DNA of 64,000 nt from Phlebotomus papatasi (GCF_024763615.1 NC_077223.1:63302627-63366626), one strand, 5' to 3'. Shown: positions 34,431 to 45,589, numbered from the stretch's first letter. Notes: a model not told the origin generated them from the letters alone. Program-made: numbers and translations.

Positions 34431-35554
34431 TCCTAATAAATAATGACTTTCAAAAATCAATGCTGCAATGGGATTAAATTAATCCCACGATTTCTAAAAT
34501 TCAATCTCAAATTGAGATAGAAACAATACCATTTCCTCCTCAAAAAATTAATTTCATAAATTTAATACCAATATGTCCTAAAAGTAATCCCAATATTTCT
34601 TAACTTTGTTCCAAAAACTAAAATCAATCCCAATATGCACCTATTTTCAAGAAAATTTGGGATAATTTTGGTATTGAAATGGTGGGATTAAAATCAATAC
34701 CATGGGTATTGAATCTGGATACTTGAAAAATTTTCTCTGTGTAGGATTGGATTATTAAAGATAAATAACCTAGGTTCTCAAAAAGCAATAAAATTTCTCG
34801 CTATTTAGGATTTTAAGATCCTCGAAGGCTAAACCTCTAGTCTGAAGACAGCTTTACCGAAAAAAACAAAATTTGGACACATACCAAAGTATCGAAAAGG
34901 AGAGGTTCGATCGGATATCGCTAAGTTCAGCGCACGGTTCAACACCTTTTTCGAAAACTACAAGTCGATGTCTCATTTAGGGTTCTCTCTCCAGGAGCGA
35001 TTATACAAAGGCAAAATAGACAGTACAAACAGAACAGACAGTCCAGAAAATCGATTTTGGTTTTGGAAATTTGGGAGTTTTTTTTAATAAAACTAAAGAT
35101 TTGTAATTTATTTCTTATAAGCAGCTAAATTTAAGCTCAGTCTTGTCCCACAAAAAAGCCAGTATAACTTTAGATCTTTAAATGTGCAAAAAATTCAATG
35201 AATTATGATAAAGCTTTCGTTACATGATCCAAATATCCCAAATTAGAACTTCCTTATGATAGACTGGTTCGGGACAGAATAAATCACGGGTAAGATTAGA
35301 CAATGGAGTGTTATAGTTTTTCTTAGAAAGATTATTAAGCAGGTACTATTTATTCAGGGTAACTTACTCCTTCCCTATTTATTGAAATATTTATCAGTCT
35401 GATTCAAACACGGTTTTCAAAGTTATTTAGAATTAAGTGAATTTTAATTGCTTCCAATGAGTTTCGTCTCTCTTGATTCTACTCGGTATGGGTCTGACAA
35501 ATTTGCATACCGTACATGAGGTTAACTTTGGCCTCCAAGAGTGAATTTCCCTTC

Positions 35555-35628
35555 CACCTGTTTGTAAGCTTTTCTTTAAATCCATCCTTAAGTGCTAGAA
35601 TTAAAGAAAAGCTTACAAATAGCAGGTG
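35555..35628. repeat. Short perfect-stem hairpin
   Basis: CACCTG-TTTGTAAGCTTTTCTTTAA pairs with TTAAAGAAAAGCTTACAAA-TAG-CAGGTG around a 21-nt loop. A three-base bulge is the only imperfection. The 74-nt fold is of pre-miRNA size but could equally be a tiny MITE. Confidence 0.6.
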
Positions 35629-35753
35629 ACAAAGTCACCACTAAAGTCCAACACCCACATCTGTGGTATGATAAGATACATATTTCATTCAGTATGAAAA
35701 TGCTCATGCCTTTATATTCTATGGACACCACTATTTATAGAGAGAGTTCTGCA

Positions 35754-36081
35754 ATACAGTAGATTCTCTCAAATTCGAACACTTTGGGGCTATAAATGTT
35801 ATTGCTCATTTTTCAAATTCGATCGATATTTTCAAAAATGAAAAATAAATAACAAAATTTATGTGAAATGTCTGAGATTAAATTGTAATTTAAATCAACT
35901 GCCCGTTACTTTCACACAAACCATACGATTATAAAATGCGTATAAATATTCAGGAAGCAGCAGAGAATTGCTGTTCTTAATCATCTTACACGAATCTGTC
36001 AGCATAACATCACTTAACATTTTGAGTTAAACTGTCACGTCGTCGTCACAGAGATTCAGATTTGAGAAGCTCTACTGTATA
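35754..36081. mobile_element. ATACAGTAGATTCTCTC MITE
   Basis: Ends ATACAGTAGATTCTCTCAAA / TTTGAGAAGCTCTACTGTAT are inverted; 328 bp, non-coding. Confidence 0.7.
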
Positions 36082-36342
36082 CATTTACTTGTTCCATTTT
36101 AGTGAATCTTTAATGTTGAGAAAAGCTTCTTCCAACAGTACAGAAGCATTGAATTATGTATAAGTCAGGAAAAATATCCGTAATTTTGGTAGAAACCACA
36201 AGATTTAACTACACAACTTTGCTAAGCTTGTGGTCCCTTACCGTCAGCAAATTGTTCTAGTGTACAAAGTCAATTATTTTGCAGAAAGTTAGAGACTGCA
36301 CCTTTAGTGTAAACACATAACAACTTCCGTATTTAAGACAGG

Positions 36343-36366
36343 TATATATATATATATATATATATT
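36343..36366. repeat. (TA)n microsatellite
   Basis: About 12 uninterrupted TA dinucleotides. Confidence 0.85.
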
Positions 36367-37828
36367 ACGTACTTGAGAACTAACAAAGGAGCAATAAACA
36401 TTTCAATTGCATTCAAATTCTCGTGAAAACATCTTCCACGTATTTCACTGTCCAACTGTTCTTTATTGCAAAATTTTATCCCTTGTGAATAATTGAAAAC
36501 TAAATCAGCAATTTTCCCACGCTACAAAAAAAATATTCCTGAAACAACATCTGCCGAGAAATTGGTTCAATTGCGAGGGTTCTTTTGTTGCCAAATTCCC
36601 TCCACGTTTCGCAATATTATTGTGATGTTGGTAGAGGCGCACCCCCAACTAAATGAGATCTATTCCCTGGCAAAAAGGGCATAAAAAGTATGTTGTCAAA
36701 AAGAGGAATCCTCATGCAAATGCCATCCTGAAATATTTGGCGCGTAAAATTCACTCCATAAACATGCCGTTCCTCAACTCCTTTCTATATTAAACGGTTT
36801 TCCCCCCAAAAAGTATATTGTTAGCTACGCAAAGTATGGGAATTATACGGCGCTAAAGGCCCGTTGTAGGATGATGATGAAAAAGTGACGAAATATTCAA
36901 AGTGACTTCCTGGTGAGTCTGTTGTCGCAGTAAAAGAAGTTTTATGGGCATGTAATACTGCGAAGAAATGCAATATAAACACTTTTCGTCTACTTTTGCT
37001 GATCTATTTACATAACATCTCAGAAAAGGGGAAAGATCCATGTGAAAGTTGTGATTTCTCCACTTTTTTTTTACCAAGCATCCCCCCTTAGAGATTATCT
37101 CTAAAGTATTATCAGAATGTTTTTTAGTCCATTTTCGCAGTGGAAATCTGTCCAAATGTTATTCTTTATGCCTCGAATAATATCAAAAATTTAATGACGA
37201 CATTCTGGCACCCACATTCCGCCTACATCATTTCTATTTGACACGCTCTTTAACCCCCTTTTACTTTCTGATTATGAGCATTTTATTGAGTATCCCCGCA
37301 GAAGGGTGGATCAGTTCATTTTTAAGTGTATCGGTTCATTTTGTTTTTTACTCATAGTGAAACAAATAGTCTTTCCATTGGGCTCTTAGGCAAAACCTCA
37401 ACTTTTATTAAAGAGGCTTCTAACACGCTTTACTTACTAAGTTTCTTTGCAACTTATGATCAGATGCCTTCACTTTGCATTTAACGATTCAAATACTAAT
37501 TTTTATCCGTCCAGTTTTTGCATTTAGATAATGATACCCCAATTACAGCATAATTTTAATGAAATCCAGTAAAAAATCTCAGGTAAGCTTGATATTCCTT
37601 CCAAGAAGACCTCGAACTGCTTGAAACTCGGAACCCGTGTATTTACAATAGAAGTTTTATTCTCCAAAAGTGTCTTGGCTAAACAGTAAATAACCTTCTA
37701 TTCGCACAATATAACGCTGATATTCGACAAATTCAAACAGAATTTCGAATTTTTCTAATTAAAATTCGGACAAAATTATAATATGGAATATCATAAAAAG
37801 ATGTCAAAGACGTAAAGGAGTAAATGTA

Positions 37829-38105
37829 CTGGATACACCTATGGCTTAACCCTTTAAGGACGAGAAGGTCAAAAATCGAGGGTCAGAAAAATCATTTTTT
37901 CTAACTTTTTAGAGCAAAAGACAGTTTTAGAAGGCCGTGGGAAAAATTCAATTTTTGGGTCACGGGTGACCCAATCGTCCTTAAAGGGTTAAACCGAGAG
38001 ACAGCTTAATGTAATTATAATGAAATTAATGAATAGACTGCATTTCCATCAGTTTCCCACTAAGCCGTCTTTCGGTATAAACCGTATAAGTCTGTCCAGG
38101 GCATA
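37829..38105. mobile_element. CCGAGAGACRGCTTA MITE, interrupted copy
   Basis: Flanks of the TTAA insertion rejoin to CTATGGCTTAA-CCGAGAGAC and the element ends GTATAAGTCTGTCCAGGGCA. Further copies are at 60493-60622 and 63491-63630, with a partial one at about 1810-1850. Confidence 0.7.
37850..37988. mobile_element. TTAA-flanked piggyBac-like MITE (139 bp)
   Basis: TTAA at 37846-37849 and 37989-37992 flanks ends CCCTTTAAGGACGA / TCGTCCTTAAAGGG, and CCC termini are usual for piggyBac. It is inserted in the TTAA of a CCGAGAGACRGCTTA MITE (37829-38105). Confidence 0.83.
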
Positions 38106-38328
38106 AAGATTATTATGGGATTTAGCAATGACACAGTAATATAATTGCTTTGATTTTATCTACAGCAAGGTGAAACCTGACACATCCATATTGACATTCA
38201 GAATACTCAGAAATTCAGCCAGGAAAAACTTCAACCACGAAACAGGAATTAAAAATTATTTTTGGCTTTTCAAACCGATCTCGGAATATCTTCTCTTAAA
38301 GAAACTCTAGCTGTGAGCGCTCTAAATA

Positions 38329-38552
38329 AGGGACAGTGCCCGCCCATACTTGATACCATTTGGAAGCTTCGTAATGACTAAATTTTCCTATATTTTTCAA
38401 TTAAGTGTAATTCATCGCAACCATATTTCAAAAACTATGGGAAAGTGGTCAGTTTTTAAAATATATTTCGGAGTCACGTTTATTGAGAAACATAGGAAAA
38501 ATTTAGTCATTATGAAGCTTTCGATGGTATCAAGCATGGGCACTTTCCCCTA
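38329..38552. mobile_element. AGGGACAGTGCCC inverted-repeat MITE
   Basis: Long inverted ends: AGTGCCCGCCCATACTTGAT ... ATCAAGCATGGGCACTTTCC, continuing through GAAGCTTCGTAATGACTAAA and its inverse. A small relic (AAAGTGCCCATGCTTGATAC) is at 55398-55420. Confidence 0.75.
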
Positions 38553-39139
38553 CGTACAGAATCGACTGTGACCTGAATTTTCGGAACAAAGAATCATTTC
38601 GAGCAAAATAATCGCGACATTCGAAGTGGATACAATATGATTGATGCAATTTTTTGACCAGAAAAATTCGATTTACAATAAAATTTTGCAATCAGTTTTG
38701 TAATTAAGCTTAATCAAAATCAAAGATAAGAATTTCAAAGTATTCAACATCGCAGTTCAATAACAGATTTTTTAATATTAGCGTCTCTATTCGTGATCTC
38801 ACGAAGTTATAAAGTTTTTTAAAGTTGAAGTATTTCACGGTGCTGTACATTTACCCTAATCAATGATGAAATTAAAAAAAAGAAAAAAACAAAAGCAGAA
38901 AATAAAATTACAAAAGATACGAATTACGATCACTTGACGTATTCATTTCTGATTAGAACTAATATAGCCGGGTTCGAAATTTCAATACTTTTCCAAAAAA
39001 TATAAATTTAAGTAAATCGATTAAAAATGAGCCCTTCGAAGTGATTGACCTTAGACCTTCAATAATTTAAAATGGCGATTTTACCGGTCATAGGTATGTA
39101 TGGACGAAATATTAGCCTAGGCTACATCTAAAATATATC

Positions 39140-40110
39140 CGACCGTAAAAAAAATCGATAGAGCCGTTTTCGAAATAAACCAAAAAATGGTTTTCAAGAG
39201 GATAGAGAAAAGTGAGGGGAAAAAGAAATAAAACATCTGGATTTTTATTGGGAATCATCGAAGACCGGAATTTGATATCTTTGACCATATCAGCTCCAGA
39301 GCGGTGAAAAATTGGATAAAAGCGGGTTGTATTACTGTTCTCTCGTTGAGTTCGAGTAGTAAAAATAAGAAAAAAAGGGGTGGAAAAGCGTCCCAGTCTT
39401 TGCGAAATGCTCGAACTCGTGATTTAGATGCTGTACCGCAAAAGTACTTTCGCATCATTTACCGTTTACCTGTTGTCAATCGATTCATAAATCGCTCAAA
39501 AATTCCACAAAACAATTTTAAAAGTAATAGAATTAATTTTCTCATAAAAATTAGTTATCGGTTATGAACCGGTCAATTACAGGTTCAAAACCGATTGGAA
39601 CCGGTTCAGTTTTGTCGGAAATTCCAAGAGCATTCCAACAACCGCAAACATGACCCCATTCGCTTGATAAATGCGCTCATTCATTCATTCATTTTCAACC
39701 GCTTATCCCTATTGGGATCGCGGGCCCATGACATCCAAATTAGCAGCCACGCTTGTCGATCCTCCGCCACTTCATGAAGATGTTCGGGTTCGATCCCAAG
39801 GCGTTCCAAGGCAAGATTCTGAATTTGATTCAGCCACCTTGTCCTAGGTCTGCCTCGAGATCGACGCCTTCTCACAATGGCCTGCATAGCTTTTCTGGGG
39901 GATCTTTTGATAAATGCGCTCTCTAGTGCCTTTTTAACCTTTGACCTTGAAAAACCGTTATTAGGAATGATTCCAAAAAACATAGTTTTGGAGGGGAAGG
40001 GGAGGGGTGGGAGGAAAATGAGGGGCATGTTAACGATCCTTGGGCCGACTTATAGGGGAGTCCCCCGAAGCTCCCAATTTTTAGACAGATCCCTATCTAG
40101 GGTTAGGGTC
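39140..40110. repeat. Dispersed repeat, interrupted by a 228-bp LINE fragment
   Basis: 39240-39363 matches the end of the 17051-17844 element; 39880-40030 matches 29580-29790 inverted (ACCTTTGACCTTGAAAAA, AGGGGCAT). Diverged copies; no gene. Confidence 0.5.
39664..39921 (-). mobile_element. 228-bp 3' LINE fragment with 15-bp target duplication
   Basis: The insert 39679-39906 is bounded by two perfect copies of TTGATAAATGCGCTC (39664-39678 and 39907-39921). On the - strand it encodes RSPRKAMQAIV, then RRSRGRPRTRWLNQI and HEVAEDRQAWLLI, the pattern GRPxxRWxDxI..LAxDRxxW that closes many LINE ORF2 proteins. The stop TGA lies within the element's own (ATGA)n tail, a layout known from RTE-type elements with minimal 3' UTRs. 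The insert is extremely short and 5'-truncated. Exact clade is inference. Confidence 0.8.
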
Positions 40111-41747
40111 TGAGTTTATAAGGAGAAAAATTTCGAATATATTGCAAAGCATCGGAAAGAGCAAAGAAGGGATGAGTCCGACTTCTCCCTCTCTGTCCCT
40201 GTACTAAAGCGTCATATACACGTAAAAAAAAACAAATAAACTAGGCTTTCTAGAAATAGAAATTTATAGATATGCAGTATTATTACTCCCTATACAAGAG
40301 TGCAATACACCTTTTAATACCATAAAATGTATGCTGATCCAAATGGTACTAAAGCACCGGAACATTCACCTCATAGAGCCAACACTCTACAACCCCATTG
40401 CGTGCCTGTCTTAAGGTATATCATTAGCATTTTAAGTTCTTATATTATATTTAGTTCAATGAAATTCTTGCCACCTTCATAGTTTACGACAAATTAATTA
40501 GAATTACTAACTTTAATACTTTTAGTACTACATGTATTAAATTAAAGTTATTTCTAAATTGGAAAATCACATTTCCAACTAGCATTTAAGTCTTACCATA
40601 TAAAACTTACTTGAACTATAAATAATATAGTCTTTAAAGATAACTTCACCCTCAATCTTTCTCAGGTTTCCGACAGTTGATTGAGGATAAATTTTGGAAA
40701 CTGGGAATCTGTGCTGGGTGATAAAAGAAGTCTCACGCATTCTTTCGAAGAGTTGTGCGTGTCTGAAAGATGGGATAAAAGACAACTTCTGTATGTAGTG
40801 AATTTATGACTTGACAGCAATATTTATGATACTAGGAATTTTACCTTACGCCAAATAAATAAGCTTTGCCAATTTTTTTCTTGAATTTACACATCTTTCA
40901 CATTGAATAATAGTTCCTTAGCAGTAAAGCTTTATACATATTTTTCACTCCATCCCAAGTATTATCATCAATATGGATTATCTTGTATTTAACCTGATTT
41001 GTGATAAAAAAAAATATTTAACTTTTCGACTAACGGTTTAATTTTGAAACGGTTTAATATGGCTGGAGATTGAAAACATTCAAGCTCTCAGTGCTTTTAA
41101 GTTCTAGACAATCAGTGAAATATTTTATACTAAATTTAATTTTTAATTGCACATCGATACTTTATGACAATACATAGTGTCTTTTTTTGAATATTGCAAA
41201 ATTAAATAGCTACATCCCATAAAATTTTACTAAAATTTCTTTTATTTGAAAGGCATTTAATTACTCAATATACCCTTATGTGAAAGAATAGAGTTTTATA
41301 ATCTAAGAAGTATTCTCAGTTATTTCTGTATAAATTTAAATAATACTCCGTTAAATATTCAGCATGGTGATGGAATAAAAATTAAACGGTGAGATAGTCA
41401 AACTTGTAAATTTTATGCTATGCCTTACCTACATATCATTATACGAAATCTGTTCTATTTCATCCATACTCTTTCCCCTACAACCTACATGATATTCTAG
41501 TTCTATGGTAAATAACTTTTTTATTTTGCATGAATGGAAAAATGGTTCACGTGAAAAAAAAATAGGAATGAATTATTATACGCTAGTGCTCTAACGACCA
41601 AACTTTCTGGGAATTTACTGATATGTTTGAGACTGCAAACACTACAATACTACCCTTTACTTGTACTTTTTTTTAGTCAATGACGATTTTTTTCTTTTAT
41701 GCTTTACATTTTAAAAATATAAAAATAGTAACTTTAAATATAAAATA
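40111..41747. other. Intergenic, nothing recognised
   Basis: AT-rich sequence downstream of the gustatory receptor gene; the - strand frame at 40579-40785 has no domain. Confidence 0.5.
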
Positions 41748-42127
41748 GGGTAAGTGTGCCAAATTCTGGCCAGCTTGCAATTCCAGCCACCTTTTTTGTT
41801 CTTCGAATTTCCATGATTTTTTAGTTTTTACATACTCTAGAGATTATACAATGCAAAAGATTAACAAAAAATGTAGCTTTGACAAACGGACGTGAAAAAG
41901 ACATTGGAAGAATTCCCGAAGGGCAAGAAACTATGAGAATGAAGGTGGCCGAAATAGGGCACTAAAGCTATGTCTACATTTTTATTCATATAATAAATAA
42001 AGACGATAAACTGTCTACAAGGTTCTAAGAAACACTTCTAAAGTAGAAGGAATGAAAAAAATTCATTTCTAATTAAAGATATTACATTTTAAACTTGAGA
42101 CTTTGGCGAAATTTGGCACACTTACCC
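41748..42127 (-). mobile_element. GGGTAAGTGTGCC MITE, copy 3
   Basis: It is in inverse orientation to copy 1 (left end GGGTAAGTGTGCCAAATTCT, then GGCCAGCTTGCAATTCC), TA-flanked, and about 50 bp shorter. It ends 100 bp downstream of the gustatory receptor stop codon and could therefore lie in its 3' UTR. Confidence 0.88.
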
Positions 42128-42226
42128 TAGTAAGTTCCTTTGCTTTATCTAATATTTACGTCATATATTTTATGTACAATATTTTTATTTATTTTTTTTT
42201 TTTGAACAACTAAAATTAGAAATAAA

Positions 42227-42307
42227 TCACTGTGGAATATTCATCTCATCTTCTAGTTGTTTAAACTGGATCATGATGACCGTAAAAGTAGCAATAAATG
42301 AAAACAT
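42227..42307 (-). CDS. Gustatory receptor-like protein, coding exon 3 of 3 (TM7)
   Basis: On the - strand this exon starts after TTGCAG at 42307, phase 0, and encodes MFSFIATFTVIMIQFKQ plus nine residues before TGA (42229-42227). TFTVIMIQF (about residues 345-353) matches the TY-xxxxx-QF signature at the end of TM7 that defines insect gustatory receptors. This motif, exactly in frame after two splice junctions, is the strongest evidence for the gene. A GGGTAAG-family MITE ends only 100 bp beyond the stop. Confidence 0.85.
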   Translation of the reverse strand: MFSFIATFTVIMIQFKQLEDEMNIPQ

Positions 42308-42363
42308 CTGCAAGTTTTAGAATCTCTTTTTTTATCTGTGTTAAAAGAACTTCATGTCATTAC

Positions 42364-42516
42364 CAAAAGTAATCCTGAATTGTCAACTCTCGTTGATCCA
42401 ACTGTGAGTTCTGTTTTGCTATGAAAACGCCAAAGTAGCACCTGTTCCTGATTGAATTTGTGAAAGTTGTCAAAGTCGCAAATCAAGTTATTAAGTTTTC
42501 TCAGCAATTCTTTATT
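42364..42516 (-). CDS. Gustatory receptor-like protein, coding exon 2 of 3
   Basis: A 153-bp (51-codon) exon on the - strand lies between CTTTTCAG and TTG|GTAATG, phase 0 at both ends. It encodes NKELLRKLNNL and later FNQEQVLLWRFHSKTEL followed by DNSGLL. This matches the intracellular stretch before TM7 in gustatory receptors, where QLxHRKVxFTACGxFxLDxSLL is the usual pattern; the basic aromatic core and D-x-S-x-L block are recognisable. Both flanking introns are short (70 and 56 bp). Confidence 0.82.
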
Positions 42517-42586
42517 CTGAAAAGCAACGAAACTTACAAATATTAAAAATTAAATTAAATTTTGAATTTTTAACTTAATATCACAC

Positions 42587-43447
42587 CGTTTTTGCAAGTT
42601 TAGAACCCTCTGAGGATAGGCACAAAATGTTGATGAGAAAGTGTACTCGCCAACACATTGATGCAACAACAATATATATATCTCCAGGTGTTAAATTGTT
42701 GTTTTTAAAAAGAAAGACATTGTGATAAACTGCTAAACAAGCCATAATAACCTTCTTGGCAAATATCACGAAAATCATGCCACTAAGAACTGTACTGACC
42801 AGAGGGATTATTTTGAAAAAATCAACAATCAACATCATAAAATGTTGATAATGTTCCTCAGTAATCTTCTTAAGCAAGAGTATTTTTGCAAAACCACGAA
42901 TTTCTCTAATGAAATAAATGCAATATAAAATAGTTAATGCATCAACAGTGAAGATTGAACTGAATAGCGAATGAGAAATAATAGATTTAATATCCAACCT
43001 AATCGTTCCAAATGCATAATAAAGACAAGAATATATCCAAACAAACATAATCGAGATAAATATTACAAGATTTTTGTATTTATTCCGTTGAAATTTGAGG
43101 ATTTCAAATTTACGCTCAAATTCAAGTACATCTGAAATGAGGCGCAAATGGGAATGGTTATTTTTAATATTACACAGAATCAGAACAATGAATCCACATC
43201 TATTGACAAGAAAACGAGAATCTTCCAGGAAGTCAAACAATTCAGTTATTTTAGTAGATGAACGAAGTGAATGCATATCGAAAAGCAACGTTACAATGTC
43301 ACTGAAAGCCTGGCACAATCCTAGGGCTATGACAAATACACGAAAAACAACTATCGATAGATTGACATTCCTGCTTTCACTGTAATTTGGCAGGGAGATG
43401 TGTTTCTGAATTTGGATCAACCAGCCAAGTCGATCAACAAAGGACAT
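42587..43447 (-). CDS. Insect gustatory receptor-like protein, coding exon 1 of 3
   Basis: A long - strand exon encodes the first 287 residues of a 364-residue polytopic protein (exons 43447-42587, 42516-42364, 42307-42227). The start is the ATG at 43447; the frame is open to 43480 but only a GTG lies there, preceded by an in-frame TAA. Hydrophobic segments are visible at about VNLSIVVFRVFVIALGL, FIVLILC, LVIFISIMFVWIYSCLYY, LFSSIFTVDALTILYCIYF, IIPLVSTVLSGMIFVIF and WRVHFLINILCLSSEG, fitting a 7TM insect chemoreceptor of the Gr superfamily (inverted topology, ligand-gated cation channel). The donor is ACG|GTGTGA, directly before an in-frame stop, so the gene looks truncated unless spliced. 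Subfamily and ligand cannot be told; the sequence is divergent and the gene could be lineage-specific. Confidence 0.83.
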
Positions 43448-43989
43448 CCTTACTGAGATATTTGAGAAGTCACACTGCACTTAATGCAATTTAAGGCTTA
43501 ATACAATTGATTAAAGATTACTATCAGGACAAAATGAATTTTGATTAATTGAAAGATGACTTTGATTAATTGTATTGGATACTAAATTAGTTTGCAGAGA
43601 GAGTAATAATTTAAACAACTTTCTATCTTTCTCAATTTGTTGTACAAATAGGTTGTTTACTATAAAACCGATGTCTCGGATACAGCCACTATATAATATA
43701 ATTTTTTCACAATTTTTGTTACTTAAAATTTAAAAACATTTAAAAAAAATTAATGCTCCAACACGTTTGTTAAAATGCGGTCAAATTACCGATAAGTTGA
43801 ATTAGTTCAAATCGGTTATTAATTTTGCTATATTTTTTTTATTAAAACCCCTTTGTGTATATATTTTACTAAAAATTTAAGTATCGATTTAAAATAGTTT
43901 TAAATACATTTTATTAAAGTAGAATATTAGTAATATTATAGAAATATGTTCACGTCATTTACGCACATTATTAAAGTTCTTTATTAATT

Positions 43990-45165
43990 CAGTTCATGAA
44001 GAAAAGAGTAGTGTTCACGAGTTCGAGGATTTCGCAGGGTTTTATCCACTGGGTAATTTGTTCTAAAGTCCTATCTGTACTAAAAACCGACTTGAACGGA
44101 TTTATAAATCACTTAAAGCACTTAAAGCATCACCCAAAATACATTAGACGTAATATAATTGAACTTCGTATAAAAATAAATTATCGGTTATAAACCGCTT
44201 TTCATTAAGGGTTAATGACTTATTGGAATCTGTCCAGGTGTGTTAAAAAATCCATGACATTTCCAAGGATATCAAACATGACCTCAACTGGTTAAGAAAC
44301 ATGACATCTAAAGCTTTTTAAACCATTAACCACCTTTAAGCTTGTGGAACCGTTATTAGGAATAATTCAATGGTATTTTCGTATAAGAACGAAATGTCAG
44401 CCAACTTCTACACATAGGGTAAGTGTGCCAAATTCCGGCCAGCTTGCAATTCGGGCCACATTTTTTGTTCCTCGAATTTCCATGAATTTTTAGTTTTTAT
44501 ATGCTCTACTAGAGATTATAGAATGCAAAAGAATAACAAAAAATGTAGCTTCGACAAACGAGATAACGTGAAAAAGATATTGGAAGAATTCCCGAAGGGC
44601 AAGAAACTATGATAATGAAGGTGGCCGAAATAGAGCACCAAAGCTATGTCTACATTTTTATTCATTTTAAAATGTATTTAAGAATAATTTTAAAGTAAAA
44701 AAAGACGATAAACTGTCTACAAGGTTCTAAGCAACACTCCTAAAGTAGAAGGAATGAAAAAGTAAATTTCTATTAAAGATATTACATTTTAAACTTGAGA
44801 CTTTGGCGCTTGCATGCAACTATGCCGAAATTTGGTACACTTACCCTATCCGAAAATTAAAAAAGAAATGCACAGAACATTTTCGAGCAATCCCAAACAG
44901 AGGACAGAGAAGGGTGGAGGGAAAATGAGGAACATGCTGATGGATTCAGAGCCTATTTATAGTATTTGGACAGTCCCGGAATGTTCCATGGGTCCCATGT
45001 CTCTATCTATAATCGTCAGGGCTCTAGGCGTGGTAACGGCTGCACAGTCGGATGGATGGACGAACGGACGGACAAACAGCGTGACGTAAAAAAAAAGAAA
45101 TTTCAAATTTCCAAAATTCTATCAAAATATGACCCCTTAGGATGTAAGGAGCCTAAATATATATG
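43990..45165. repeat. Dispersed repeat, interrupted by MITE copy 4
   Basis: It shares TTATCGGTTATAAACCG, AACCGTTATTAGGAAT and GACCCCTTAGG-type segments with 39410-40080 and, inverted, with 29400-29900. It is diverged and non-coding, and includes a GGATGGATGGACGAACGGAC low-complexity run (45050-45075). Family limits are uncertain. Confidence 0.5.
44417..44846 (-). mobile_element. GGGTAAGTGTGCC MITE, copy 4
   Basis: It is TA-flanked in inverse orientation, full-length, and matches copies 3 and 5 through the GAAGAATTCCCGAAGGGCAA segment. It is inserted in the dispersed repeat at 43990-45165. Confidence 0.88.
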
Positions 45166-45589
45166 GGGGAGACTGGGGCAAAACTTGTCAAAAGGCATAT
45201 ATAATTCTTTCACGAGCTCTGAGAAAACTTAAACGTTTTATAATGAGCATATTCTTATACGAAATTTACTGCTCTACAACATTGCAGAAGACTATTTTCC
45301 TCTATCTCGAAAGAAATGTGATTTTCGGCTCATTTTCTAAAAATCAAATAGCACCATTAATCTATTTTTTTTGTTGATTAGGGGTCATATCTATAAATTG
45401 TTTAATTTATTATTTTAAATTTGATTAACATTGTAAAATGTTCAAAATTGCAATTTTTAGTTAATTTTACTATTTTTTACTATTTTTAGTTAATAGTTAT
45501 TGATATTTTTTGTTAATTTTTTTTTGTAGTTTTTTTTAGTATAAAAAAACACCTACTTTTCCAAACAGCCTTTTGACTCGGAAGTGGTT

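Larger units (their letters stand above)
30366..34741. mobile_element. 4.4-kb foldback element with 22-bp tandem-repeat arms
   Basis: The termini are an 11-bp inverted repeat, CACAGAGAAAA / TTTTCTCTGTG, flanked by TA on both sides (30364-30365, 34742-34743). The left arm (30537-31877) is built of 22-bp units ATTGATTCTATCCCA-NNN-TGGG; the right arm (32700-34430) is the same unit in inverse orientation. Outermost repeats are degenerate (GGTATTGATTTTAGGGT type). A non-repetitive centre (31880-32695) separates the arms. No transposase ORF is present. It resembles Drosophila Foldback elements in architecture, but not evidently in sequence. Confidence 0.88.
30281..34856. mobile_element. MITE interrupted by the foldback element
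   Basis: The flanks 30281-30365 and 34742-34856 rejoin into a small inverted-repeat element (CTTAGCCATATGGCTTAACT ... CTAAACCTCTAGTCTGAAGA). An uninterrupted relative is at 62637-62838, where TTTTGTCTTAGGATTGG spans the site at which the foldback is inserted here. Confidence 0.75.
34857..37828. other. Intergenic, few features
   Basis: It holds the 35555 hairpin, the 35754 MITE and the (TA)n run. The frames at 36493-36684 and 36853-37155 match nothing known. Confidence 0.5.

Noticed and set aside
39681..40028. 115-codon - strand frame as a host gene
   Set aside because: Its conserved part (GRPRTRW, AEDRQAW) lies wholly in a LINE fragment bounded by a 15-bp target duplication; the rest is flanking repeat.
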